Assembly (NCBI RefSeq): GCF_030161435.1
Contig: NZ_BSSV01000001.1
Span: 1,094,872 to 1,158,871 of the forward strand
Length of the DNA stretch: 64,000 bases
Direction of reading: 5' to 3'
Source of the DNA: Thalassotalea loyana
GTDB lineage: Bacteria > Pseudomonadota > Gammaproteobacteria > Enterobacterales > Alteromonadaceae
Below are positions 35,015 to 42,697 of this stretch, piece by piece. The stretch's first letter is position 1. Every line of letters starts with the position of its first letter. The translations under genes were made by a program, and so were the position numbers. The notes under the pieces are model-generated. The model worked only from the letters and a program-made list of their open reading frames with translations. It was not told where the DNA came from and did not search any database.

Positions 35015-35971
35015 CTACTTTGTGATTAGATAGCGATCTAAGCACTGTAAAATATCGTCTTTTTGATGAAGGTATTTCAATTCATCAAATATCAGCTGTG
35101 CAATTGGATATTGTAGTCGAACATATTTGAGCCATTGTTTTAACCGGCTTGATAAGTAGTGCTCCTTCACGCCTTCTGGAACCTGGTGACAGAAATGAAT
35201 CAATAAGTGAATCAGCTCGTCATTTGTCATTGGTTGTTCATCAAACTTTACAACGTTGGCTAGGTTTGGCGTGGCAAGAGCGCCACGACCCAACATCAGG
35301 CGTTTAGTTTTTGAGGTATGGATACATTTTATTGCATCGTCTCGTTGCCATATTTCGCCATTTGCGATGACGGGCGTTGTGATTTGACTCGTTGCTTGAC
35401 CGATATATTGCCAATGAGCAGGTGCTTTGTATCCTTGCTTTTTTGTTCTTGCATGTATCGCGAGTGTTGACGCTCCCGCTGATTCTACCGCTGACAGGAT
35501 CTCGTTGAATTGCGCTGTGTCCTCCCAGCCAAGCCTGATTTTAGCGCTAACCTCTAGGTTATCAGGCACGGCTTCTCTACATGCGTTGATTATTTGATAA
35601 ATGACTTCAGGGGTTTTTAATAGCATAGCGCCCCCTTTACTTTTATTTACCGTAGGTGCGGGACAACCAAAATTAAGATCTACCCCTGGTGAGCCTAATT
35701 CAATTGCTCTTAATGCATTTTCAGCAAGCCACTGAGGGTGTTGCCCAAGTAGTTGTACACGTACTGGCGTACCGTTAGGCGTTTTGCCATTGGTTAGAAG
35801 TTCTGGGCATATTTTCTTGAATACATGCTTTGGCACTAACCCTTTCACAACTCTGACAAACTCTGTTACACAAAGGTCGTAGTCGTTAATAGAGGTTAAT
35901 AAATCACGCATTAATGCATCTATAACCCCTTCCATAGGAGCTAATATTATTGGATTTTCTTGCAGTATCAT
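35015..35971 (-). CDS. dusC: tRNA-dihydrouridine(16) synthase DusC
   Basis: 318-residue flavoprotein of the Dus family, reducing uridine in the tRNA D-loop. It opens with ILAPMEGVIDALMRDLLT as in E. coli DusC; the catalytic Cys is in DLNFGCPAPTVN, and FMN/phosphate-binding blocks IHARTKKQGYKAPAHW and PVIANGEIW follow. The NDYDLCVTEFVRVV segment favours DusC over DusA/DusB. Single-gene unit. Confidence 0.92.
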   Translation of the reverse strand: MILQENPIILAPMEGVIDALMRDLLTSINDYDLCVTEFVRVVKGLVPKHVFKKICPELLTNGKTPNGTPVRVQLLGQHPQWLAENALRAIELGSPGVDLNFGCPAPTVNKSKGGAMLLKTPEVIYQIINACREAVPDNLEVSAKIRLGWEDTAQFNEILSAVESAGASTLAIHARTKKQGYKAPAHWQYIGQATSQITTPVIANGEIWQRDDAIKCIHTSKTKRLMLGRGALATPNLANVVKFDEQPMTNDELIHLLIHFCHQVPEGVKEHYLSSRLKQWLKYVRLQYPIAQLIFDELKYLHQKDDILQCLDRYLITK

Positions 35972-36107
35972 TAAGTTAGAATTAAATTTAAATATGAGTT
36001 TCGGAATTTTTTTAATAAAGGCTGAAATTTTATCATACTTACAAAGGTCAATTTAAAGACTATTATTAAAATAGCTATAACCTATAAAGTTCATTAAGGA
36101 AATTTCA

Positions 36108-36563
36108 ATGAGTATTTCAAAAAAATCGTTTTTAAGCGTTGTGTTATCTACTTTAGCAATCGCGATGTTATTTACAGCGCCTGCTAAAGCTGAGTCAAAC
36201 CCATTTGCAGATCAAAGCTTAGTTCAAGTTGAAACACCAGACGGCCACGGCCATGCTAAAGGCAAGTGTGGTGAAGGTAAATGTGGCGAGTCAAAAGGTA
36301 AAGCTAAAGGCAAGTGTGGCGAAGGCAAATGTGGTGAGTCAAAAGCTAAAGGCAAATGTGGCGAAGGCAAATGCGGCGAAACAAAAGCTAAAGGCAAGTG
36401 TGGCGAAGGCAAATGTGGCGAGTCAAAAGCTAAGTCTATGGCTAAAGGTAAGTGTGGCGAAGGCAAATGCGGTGAGTCAAAAGCTAAAGGCAAATGTGGC
36501 GAAGGCAAATGCGGTGAGTCAAAAGCTAAAGGCAAATGTGGTGAAGGTAAGTGTGGCGAATAG
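36108..36563 (+). CDS. HvfA-like secreted cysteine-repeat protein (putative oxazolone/thioamide RiPP metallophore precursor)
   Basis: 151 residues. A signal peptide (about 1-28, ending APAKA) leads to a short HGHA segment and then seven repeats of the type KGKCGEGKCGESKA, giving seven EGKCG motifs and 14 Cys. The protein ends on the motif. In Haemophilus HvfA, EGKCG cysteines are converted to copper-binding oxazolone/thioamide groups by the MNIO enzyme HvfB with HvfC. Neither partner is in this window, so modification is inference. AAGGAAA precedes the ATG. Repeats differ at third codon positions (TGT/TGC, GGT/GGC, AAA/AAG) while protein is kept, a sign of selection. Confidence 0.85.
   Translation: MSISKKSFLSVVLSTLAIAMLFTAPAKAESNPFADQSLVQVETPDGHGHAKGKCGEGKCGESKGKAKGKCGEGKCGESKAKGKCGEGKCGETKAKGKCGEGKCGESKAKSMAKGKCGEGKCGESKAKGKCGEGKCGESKAKGKCGEGKCGE
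36259..36561 (+). repeat. In-frame tandem repeat (about 42 bp x 7) inside the HvfA-like gene
   Basis: Seven near-identical units encoding KGKCGEGKCGESKA or close variants. The first and fifth units carry short insertions (KGKA, KSMA). Being multiples of three, unit gains or losses would change the number of metal sites without breaking the frame. Confidence 0.9.
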
Positions 36564-36593
36564 TCCATTTACTTTTTAATATTTTGTCTAATT

Positions 36594-36620
36594 AAAAAAG
36601 TGGCTTATGCCACTTTTTTT
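36594..36620 (+). terminator. Terminator of the HvfA-like gene
   Basis: Perfect 10-bp stem AAAAAGTGGC / GCCACTTTTT with a TTAT loop and T-run. The gene is monocistronic. Confidence 0.9.
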
Positions 36621-36642
36621 GATTCTAGATTTAAAAAGTTTA

Positions 36643-36658
36643 TTTGATCTAGATCAAA
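36643..36658. promoter_or_regulatory. FNR-type (TTGAT-N4-ATCAA) binding site
   Basis: TTTGATCTAGATCAAA is a perfect 16-bp palindrome and an exact FNR consensus. It is centred 74 bp before the 40-residue gene. A candidate -10 TAGAAT lies at 36686-36691, putting the site near -47, slightly off the usual -41.5. A degenerate second copy (TTTGATTCTAGATTTAA) precedes it at about 36619. Confidence 0.7.
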
Positions 36659-36724
36659 AAACTGTTCATCTATTAAACATTGCGATAGAATGCGCGCCTG
36701 AATTTGCAGTAAGGAAGTAGTACA

Positions 36725-36847
36725 ATGTCGCACAACGAAAATTTCAAAGAACAAAGTTCAAAACGTCACCTAGCTATCGCTATCGTTGCTTTGGTATCTT
36801 TCCCATTATTGCCAATGCTTATGGGCTGGTACACGTTTTTAGCTTAA
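36725..36847 (+). CDS. 40-residue single-span membrane protein, unknown function
   Basis: Starts MSHNENFKEQSSKRH, then one hydrophobic helix (about 16-38) to the end. AAGGAAG 7 bp before the ATG is a strong ribosome site, so the gene is probably real. It follows a perfect FNR-type palindrome and is 10 bp from a response-regulator gene, suggesting expression at low oxygen together with it. I do not recognise the family. The size and oxygen-type control recall small subunits of respiratory oxidases, but that is speculation. Confidence 0.65.
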   Translation: MSHNENFKEQSSKRHLAIAIVALVSFPLLPMLMGWYTFLA

Positions 36848-36857
36848 TCACCTATTT

Positions 36858-37241
36858 ATGCTAAATGTATTAGTAATTGATGATAAAAAGCTTATCATCG
36901 ATATGATAGAGCGCTTATTAAGCGCTCATCAAATTAATGTTCTCTCTGCTGGCAACGGTTTAGCTGCGACTGAGCTTCTAAATCAGCAAGCGGTAGATCT
37001 GATCATTTGTGATCATTTAATGCCTATTATGAATGGCATTAAATTCGTGGAAAATTATTTCGCGAATAACGACTCCCCTAAGCCGGTCATTTTTATGACC
37101 ACACAAGATATCAAATCAGTTAGCCAGTTATCTGAATTAAGTCAGGTGACCGATATTTTTGCTAAACCTCTTGATTTAGAGATGCTAGAAAAACGTATTA
37201 AAAACATTTTATCGTTAAATACTACGGCTAAAGTGCTATAA
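36858..37241 (+). CDS. Receiver-only response regulator (CheY-like)
   Basis: 127 residues, a complete receiver domain with Asp8/Asp9, phospho-acceptor Asp52 (ICDHLMP), Thr81 and Lys103 (AKPLD), and no output domain. It would act by protein contact, as CheY or Spo0F do. No histidine kinase is nearby. It starts 10 bp after the 40-residue membrane protein gene and is probably co-transcribed from the FNR-site promoter. Confidence 0.88.
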   Translation: MLNVLVIDDKKLIIDMIERLLSAHQINVLSAGNGLAATELLNQQAVDLIICDHLMPIMNGIKFVENYFANNDSPKPVIFMTTQDIKSVSQLSELSQVTDIFAKPLDLEMLEKRIKNILSLNTTAKVL

Positions 37242-37295
37242 AAATACCTCAAAATCTTTTATTCTACGGGTTTTGAAATTTCGACAATCGAACAA

Positions 37296-37841
37296 ATGAC
37301 TGAAAAGACAATTGCTGTTATTAAGCAAGCTATTCATACAATAGAAAACTATCCTATTGAAGGTGTAATGTTTAGAGACATTACGGGTATTTTAGAAAAT
37401 GCGGAAGCCTTCAAAGCGACAATAGACCTACTAAAAGAAAAATTTTCTGACCAAGGGTTTACGAAAATTGTTGGTACGGAAGCGCGAGGCTTCTTATTTG
37501 GTGCACCTTTAGCAATTGAAATGGGTATTGGTTTTGTGCCTGTACGTAAGCCAGGTAAATTACCACGCGCAACATACGCACAAACCTATGATTTAGAATA
37601 TGGTCAAGATACGCTTGAGATTCACCAAGATGCATTAGCCGAAGGTGACAAAGTCCTAATTGTTGATGACTTGCTTGCAACCGGTGGTACGATTGAAGCA
37701 ACGACAAAACTGATTCGTAAATTAGGTGCAAATGCTGATTCAGCAGCTTTTGTTATTTCATTGCCTGAATTAGGTGGTGAAGAAAAACTTTCTCAATTAG
37801 ATTTAAATGTTTATTCTATTCTTCAATATGAAGGTGAGTAA
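37296..37841 (+). CDS. apt: Adenine phosphoribosyltransferase
   Basis: 181 residues, purine salvage enzyme making AMP from adenine and PRPP. PRPP-binding motif [13 protein letters not shown], adenine-pocket segment [12 protein letters not shown], and flexible loop [18 protein letters not shown] are present. It lies 8 bp before dnaX, as in E. coli. Confidence 0.96.
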   Translation: MTEKTIAVIKQAIHTIENYPIEGVMFRDITGILENAEAFKATIDLLKEKFSDQGFTKIVGTEARGFLFGAPLAIEMGIGFVPVRKPGKLPRATYAQTYDLEYGQDTLEIHQDALAEGDKVLIVDDLLATGGTIEATTKLIRKLGANADSAAFVISLPELGGEEKLSQLDLNVYSILQYEGE

Positions 37842-37849
37842 CATTTAGC

Positions 37850-40021
37850 ATGAGTTATCAAGTTTTAGCGAGAAAATGGCGTCCTAAAGATTTTTCCCAA
37901 TTGATGGGGCAAGAGCACGTTGTTAGTGTTTTATATAATGCTTTAGACCAAGAACGATTGCACCACGCTTATCTTTTTACGGGAACTCGTGGCGTTGGTA
38001 AAACAACGATCGCCAGAATTTTCGCTAAAAGCTTGAATTGTGAACAAGGAATCTCTGCAAACCCTTGTGGCCAATGTGAAACCTGTCTAGACATTGATAA
38101 CGGTCGTTATATCGACCTGTTGGAAATTGACGCTGCGTCAAAAACCAAAGTCGACGATACTCGTGAAATTCTAGATAATGTTCAATATGCGCCATCTCGA
38201 GGTCGTTTTAAGGTGTACTTGATTGATGAAGTACATATGCTATCTCGCAATAGCTTTAATGCTTTGCTCAAAACGCTTGAAGAGCCACCAGAACACGTTA
38301 AGTTTATTCTTGCGACAACAGATCCTCAAAAGTTACCTATAACGGTATTATCACGTTGCCTTCAGTTTCACCTTAAAGCGTTAACAGTTGAGCAAATTAA
38401 GCAACAGTTAAGTAAAGTGCTTGAAGCTGAAAAGGTCGATGTAGAGCCTATGGCATTAACCATGTTGGCTAAGGCTGCTCGTGGTAGTATGCGTGACTGT
38501 TTAAGTTTAACTGATCAAGCGATCGCTCAAGGACGCGGTTCAATTAGTTTTGATAACGTTCAAGCAATGCTTGGCGGGGTCGATCATCAGTGGGCGTTTA
38601 ATATCCTCACGTGTTTGATTAAGCAAGATGGTCAAGCACTCATGGCGTTGTCGCAAGAAATAGCAACTTATGCACCTAACTACAGCCAGGTGCTAGCGCA
38701 AGTTATTCAGTTACTCCATCAAATTGCCCTTGCACAAGTTGTTGGGAATCACTTTGATTATACTGATGAGCAGCAAGTACTGTTTGATAAATACTGTCAG
38801 TTGATGAGCCCAGAAGATGTCCAGTTATTTTATCAAATCGCTCTACAAGGAAGAAAAGACTTATCCTTGAGTCTCGATGAACAAGCTGGCTTTGATATGG
38901 TCTTGTTGCGAATGTTGGCATTTAGACCAATGGCTAGGCCTTCGGCTCAGGTAGTATCACAGCAAGAAAGCTCAGTGGGTGATGTTGATTCTTTAATCAC
39001 CTTACCGACAAGTGTTGCAACACAAAAAATTGCTGAGCCTGTGTCTGCTAGTGTTACTGAGCAGTCTGAGGTAGCGCCTGAACAAGATTATTCAGTTCAT
39101 CGTTCTTCTGACGTTGTAGAATCAACACCTGAACATGAATTAGAAGTAGATGACGTTCACACACTGAATGCCGAACAAGATGAAATTTTAGCGCAAGCTA
39201 CTCAGCAAGGTTTTGATAGTATTGAGCTACAAGTTGAAGTTGCTGAGCAAGTGCGTAGTGATGAGCCGATAGTTAAACCACCTCATATCGATTCGATCGC
39301 GCCTGAAAGTGATGCAGCACCTTCTCCATTAGTTGAAGCCCCAGTAATAGTTCCTGATGTTATTGATACTCAAGATGGCATTGTAGAGCAGCCACAGATG
39401 ATAAGTAGTGAACCACAGGCTAACTTGTCAGAAGTCACGAGTGAAATTTTGGCGACTCGTAATATGTTACGTAGCCGAAAAAAGGGGTTAGAAAAGCCTG
39501 AAAAAAAGCTTGGTGACGCCACAGAGCGTCAAACAGTCCCTGCGTTAAATGCTACGGCAGACTTACCCGATGAGTCGGAGCTACCTGAACAGCCATATAC
39601 GCCTGAGATTATAGACCCTGCAACCATTAAAAAAGCCAACCAAGTTGATAAATGGGCTTTTATGATTGATGCAATGGGGTTGGGTGGCCGTATCAGGCAA
39701 CTGGCAATCAATGCGATTATTTCTGATAAATCTGATGATGATAATTTATACTTATTACTTGATCAGAATACCAAGCACTTGCAGAGTGAGTCTGCACATG
39801 AGCAGTTACAAAGTTTTATTTCACAGTACTTGAAAAAGCCAGTAACCGTTCATATAGAGATTATAGAGCAAACACAGACTGCACCGTTTAATATTCAAAC
39901 GGATATTAACGAAAAGCGATTAGATTACGCGATAGAGATAATTAAAAGCGATGACGTTGTACATCGTTTAACAACCGAGTTTCAAGCTCAATTAGACGAA
40001 GAGTCGATTCAACCTCGTTAG
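37850..40021 (+). CDS. dnaX: DNA polymerase III tau subunit (and predicted gamma by frameshift)
   Basis: 723-residue tau form. The AAA+ clamp-loader module fills about 1-370: Walker A GTRGVGKT, the four-Cys zinc site (CGQCETC), DEVHML, SRC sensor. An acidic Pro/Gln/Val-rich linker follows (about 370-610, longer than in E. coli), then C-terminal domains (NQVDKWAFMIDAMGLGGR onward) that bind DnaB and polymerase alpha. A -1 frameshift signal in the linker would yield a 555-residue gamma. Second gene of apt-dnaX-ybaB. Confidence 0.95.
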   Translation: MSYQVLARKWRPKDFSQLMGQEHVVSVLYNALDQERLHHAYLFTGTRGVGKTTIARIFAKSLNCEQGISANPCGQCETCLDIDNGRYIDLLEIDAASKTKVDDTREILDNVQYAPSRGRFKVYLIDEVHMLSRNSFNALLKTLEEPPEHVKFILATTDPQKLPITVLSRCLQFHLKALTVEQIKQQLSKVLEAEKVDVEPMALTMLAKAARGSMRDCLSLTDQAIAQGRGSISFDNVQAMLGGVDHQWAFNILTCLIKQDGQALMALSQEIATYAPNYSQVLAQVIQLLHQIALAQVVGNHFDYTDEQQVLFDKYCQLMSPEDVQLFYQIALQGRKDLSLSLDEQAGFDMVLLRMLAFRPMARPSAQVVSQQESSVGDVDSLITLPTSVATQKIAEPVSASVTEQSEVAPEQDYSVHRSSDVVESTPEHELEVDDVHTLNAEQDEILAQATQQGFDSIELQVEVAEQVRSDEPIVKPPHIDSIAPESDAAPSPLVEAPVIVPDVIDTQDGIVEQPQMISSEPQANLSEVTSEILATRNMLRSRKKGLEKPEKKLGDATERQTVPALNATADLPDESELPEQPYTPEIIDPATIKKANQVDKWAFMIDAMGLGGRIRQLAINAIISDKSDDDNLYLLLDQNTKHLQSESAHEQLQSFISQYLKKPVTVHIEIIEQTQTAPFNIQTDINEKRLDYAIEIIKSDDVVHRLTTEFQAQLDEESIQPR
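39478..39531 (+). other. Programmed -1 ribosomal frameshift signal in dnaX
   Basis: Two in-phase slippery heptamers A-AAA-AAG occur at 39478-39484 and 39502-39508. Five bases after the second begins a hairpin, TGACGC-CACAGA-GCGTCA (39514-39531), and an SD-like AAGGGG lies about 14 bases before it. After slipping there, the -1 frame reads GCT TGG TGA, ending a 555-residue protein; slipping at the first site ends after 550. This is the same layout (SD-like element, heptamer, hairpin, quick UGA) as the proven E. coli dnaX site. Confidence 0.75.
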
Positions 40022-40077
40022 TTGAGTGATAAATTTTACACACAGTGATAACTGTGTTGCTATTTTGGAGAAAGAAA

Positions 40078-40404
40078 ATGATGAAAGGCGGAATGGGCAA
40101 CTTAATGAAGCAAGCCCAGCAAATGCAAGCAAAAATGCAAAAGGCACAAGAAGAAATCGCTAACATGGAAGTGACTGGTGAAGCTGGTGCTGGCATGGTT
40201 AAGGTTACAATGACTGGTAGCCACAGTGTACGTCGTGTTGAAATTGATGAGAGCTTAATGGAAGACGACAAAGACATGGTTGAAGATTTAGTTGCTGCAG
40301 CTTTTAATGACGCAGTTCGCCGTGTTGAAGAAGCAAACAAAGAGAAAATGGGCGCACTTACTGGCGGTATGCAAATGCCACCTGGTTTCAAAATGCCGTT
40401 CTAA
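40078..40404 (+). CDS. ybaB: YbaB/EbfC family nucleoid-associated protein
   Basis: 108 residues from the ATG at 40078, with TTTGGAG upstream; a longer frame from 40045 lacks a ribosome site and family match. The core ([39 protein letters not shown]) and end ([11 protein letters not shown]) match E. coli YbaB closely. It is a dimeric DNA-binding protein. It normally precedes recR; here a terminator and 20 kb intervene. Confidence 0.95.
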   Translation: MMKGGMGNLMKQAQQMQAKMQKAQEEIANMEVTGEAGAGMVKVTMTGSHSVRRVEIDESLMEDDKDMVEDLVAAAFNDAVRRVEEANKEKMGALTGGMQMPPGFKMPF

Positions 40405-40418
40405 ACATTATTTGTTTG

Positions 40419-40447
40419 AAAAAGCCGACTTTATGTCGGCTTTTTTT
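40419..40447 (+). terminator. Terminator after ybaB
   Basis: Stem AAAAAGCCGAC / GTCGGC-TTTTTTT, loop TTTAT. It ends apt-dnaX-ybaB and marks the left edge of the inserted block. Confidence 0.92.
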
Positions 40448-40570
40448 ATGTCTACTGAATTTTCATCACTTAACTTTGCGATTTAATTCTTAATCATTTC
40501 TTATAGATAGTCACTAATCATCATTTTTGATCCTCAATGATCCTTGCGTGATAAAAACACTGAATATATA

Positions 40571-40586
40571 CTGTATGTATATGCAG
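40571..40586. promoter_or_regulatory. LexA (SOS) box of imuA-imuB-dnaE2
   Basis: CTGT-N8-GCAG within TATACTGTATGTATATGCAG, one base off the gammaproteobacterial LexA consensus CTGT-N8-ACAG. It overlaps a TATACT -10-like element and lies 10 bp before imuA, where LexA would block transcription until DNA damage. Confidence 0.75.
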
Positions 40587-40595
40587 GTATTTGTC

Positions 40596-41279
40596 ATGAA
40601 TAATTTAATAGAAACATTACAAAACAAACAATTGGTTTGGCAAGGGAGTGCACAGCAAACTAAAAGAGATGGCCAGTCTACAGGCTATAGCGATTTAGAT
40701 AAGCAGCTCAATGGTGGTTTACCGTCGTCAGGTGTTATTGAAATTATCTCTGATGTCGCCATTGGTGAGCTTCGTTTACTTTTGCCTTCTATGATTGATA
40801 AGGCTGATAGGTTGTTGGTTTTTATTTCTCCCCCAGGCAGTGTTAATGCACATTTGTTTTTAAGCCAAGGTGTTGACTTAAGTAAAGTCGTTGTGATTTA
40901 TCCTGATGATCAAAAAAACGCATTATGGTCAGCAGAACAGTGCTTGAAAAGTGGTGCATGCGATAGTGTTGTGATGTGGGCATATGAAGCCCTGGAAATC
41001 CATCAAATTAAACGCTTGCAACTTGCTAGCGAAAAGGGAGCAAGTCGTCATTTTATTATGCGCAATCAACGATGTGAAAGCTTGTCTTTACCGGTAGATT
41101 TGAGCTTAAGCTTGTCACCTACTGAGACGGGATTAAATGTTCAAATTAATAAAAGAAAGTATGGCTGGCCTAGCGAACCATTTGCGCTCAATATGCAAAA
41201 TAATTGGCCTAAGCTCACCTGCAAAGAACGCATAAATAATATTGTTTTCTTTCCTAATGTTAATGCTAAGGCTGGTTAG
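40596..41279 (+). CDS. imuA: ImuA, translesion-synthesis accessory protein
   Basis: 227 residues, RecA/SulA-like ImuA of the mutasome. Start chosen at MNNLIETLQNKQ, just after the LexA box; the open frame begins earlier (40527) but would run through the operator. The GYSDLDKQLNGGLPSSGVIEI segment matches the RecA fold start, but the Walker A lysine is absent, as usual. First of three SOS genes, 5 bp before imuB. Confidence 0.85.
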   Translation: MNNLIETLQNKQLVWQGSAQQTKRDGQSTGYSDLDKQLNGGLPSSGVIEIISDVAIGELRLLLPSMIDKADRLLVFISPPGSVNAHLFLSQGVDLSKVVVIYPDDQKNALWSAEQCLKSGACDSVVMWAYEALEIHQIKRLQLASEKGASRHFIMRNQRCESLSLPVDLSLSLSPTETGLNVQINKRKYGWPSEPFALNMQNNWPKLTCKERINNIVFFPNVNAKAG

Positions 41280-41284
41280 TCGCT

Positions 41285-42688
41285 ATGACGTTATGGCTGT
41301 ATTTACACTTTCCGTCATTACAACTTGATACGCTTTTTCGAGATCAGGAGCTACCCGTTGCGATTGTTGATAGTCAAACGAGCAAAGTTGTACAGTACAA
41401 TGAAGCAGCAGAACGTGCAGGTATTAAGCAAGGTCAAGGACTGGGAGCAGCTGCTGCTCTGTGTCATCAGTTACAGGTACATCCATATCAAGAAAAGTAC
41501 GAATGTGAGAAATTAAAGCAGTTAGCGCAATGGCTTTATTTAGTTACCGCAGATATTAGTTTGTTTGAACCTAATGGCTTGCTCGTCAAAGTAAGTAATA
41601 TGCTTAGTTTATATCCTAATTTGGCAAGTTATTGGCAAGTTGTCGAAAAGCATGTTCAAAAGTTAGATATTAACTACCAATATGCCTCTGCTCATTCTGT
41701 TTACGGCGCGCGGTTATTAGCTCAAGCACAGGCAAATAATATTTGTGATGACTCATTAGTCGTGAGTCAGTCTATTGGTGGTTACCCATTACATTTTACT
41801 GACCTGGATAGCAAAACAATTACGAGTTTGCAACGCGTAGGTATACACAAAGTGGCCGATATACAGCAATTAACATTAGCTGATATTGGTAAACGCTTTG
41901 GTTTAGATCTTGTTACGTATATTGGTAAATTAACTGGGCAATTAAAGCACCCCGTGGAGTATTATCATCCGCCGGAGCAGTTTAAGCATTATCTGGAGTT
42001 ATTATTTGATATTGCCGATGTTGAATGGCTAAAAAAGCCTTTATTTAAGGTTTATTGCTTACTTGAAACCTTTCTCAGGTTACGAAATAAGCATGCTAGA
42101 GAGTTGCTCATTACCTTGCATCTTCGCGATAGCGATGATCAATGTTTCACTGTCGCTGCCGGGCAAGGAGAATACAAATCTGATAAATGGTTAGAGTTAA
42201 GTCGGTTAACTTTAGAGTCAATCACGTTAAATGCCGCTGTAACCGGAATAACGGTTCAGGCACAACACTTAGTCAATAGCACTGTTGAAAAAGCGGATTT
42301 ATTTGCTGGTAAGCAAGGTGAGCTTTCAAGCAATGAACTTATTGCTATATTACAAGCAAAACTAGGCGAGAATAAGGTTCAGGGAATCAAAGCGACTTAT
42401 GATCATCGGCCTGAGTTGGCCAGCCAAGTATGCACACCATTGCAGGTTAATGACTATAGTACATCAGCACCATATGTTGCTATCCAACCTAGCTTTATTC
42501 TTCCTTCACCAGAGCCGTTATTAGAGGAGGTTTCTATCGAGCATGGCCCATCTCGCATCGCTGCTGGTTGGTGGGACAATAATGAAGTCATTCGAGATTA
42601 CTTTATTGCACGTACACAAGCAGGGCGTTGGCTTTGGATCTTCCGTACGCCAGAGCAACATTGGTTTGTTCATGGTTTATTTAGCTAA
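41285..42688 (+). CDS. imuB: ImuB, catalytically inactive Y-family polymerase homologue
   Basis: 467 residues. The N-terminus MTLWLYLHFPSLQLDTL aligns with Y-family polymerases but lacks the DxD metal site, and the second acidic motif is replaced by ISLFEPNGLL. ImuB is known as a scaffold joining the beta clamp, ImuA and DnaE2. The C-terminal domain ends RWLWIFRTPEQHWFVHGLF, typical of the family. It lies between imuA and dnaE2 with short gaps. Confidence 0.9.
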   Translation: MTLWLYLHFPSLQLDTLFRDQELPVAIVDSQTSKVVQYNEAAERAGIKQGQGLGAAAALCHQLQVHPYQEKYECEKLKQLAQWLYLVTADISLFEPNGLLVKVSNMLSLYPNLASYWQVVEKHVQKLDINYQYASAHSVYGARLLAQAQANNICDDSLVVSQSIGGYPLHFTDLDSKTITSLQRVGIHKVADIQQLTLADIGKRFGLDLVTYIGKLTGQLKHPVEYYHPPEQFKHYLELLFDIADVEWLKKPLFKVYCLLETFLRLRNKHARELLITLHLRDSDDQCFTVAAGQGEYKSDKWLELSRLTLESITLNAAVTGITVQAQHLVNSTVEKADLFAGKQGELSSNELIAILQAKLGENKVQGIKATYDHRPELASQVCTPLQVNDYSTSAPYVAIQPSFILPSPEPLLEEVSIEHGPSRIAAGWWDNNEVIRDYFIARTQAGRWLWIFRTPEQHWFVHGLFS

Positions 42689-42697
42689 GAGGTATCG

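Noticed and set aside
36259..36561. Regular repeats resembling a CRISPR array
   Set aside because: Units are contiguous without unique spacers, in frame, and encode a conserved motif.
36224..36568. Open frame on the minus strand with Pro/His/Leu repeats opposite the HvfA-like gene
   Set aside because: It is the complement of the tandem repeat; no ribosome site or signal, and the plus-strand protein has a signal peptide and a known motif.
41285..41600. Missing catalytic acids in ImuB taken as a pseudogene sign
   Set aside because: Loss of the active site is a family trait; the frame is intact and flanked by imuA and dnaE2.
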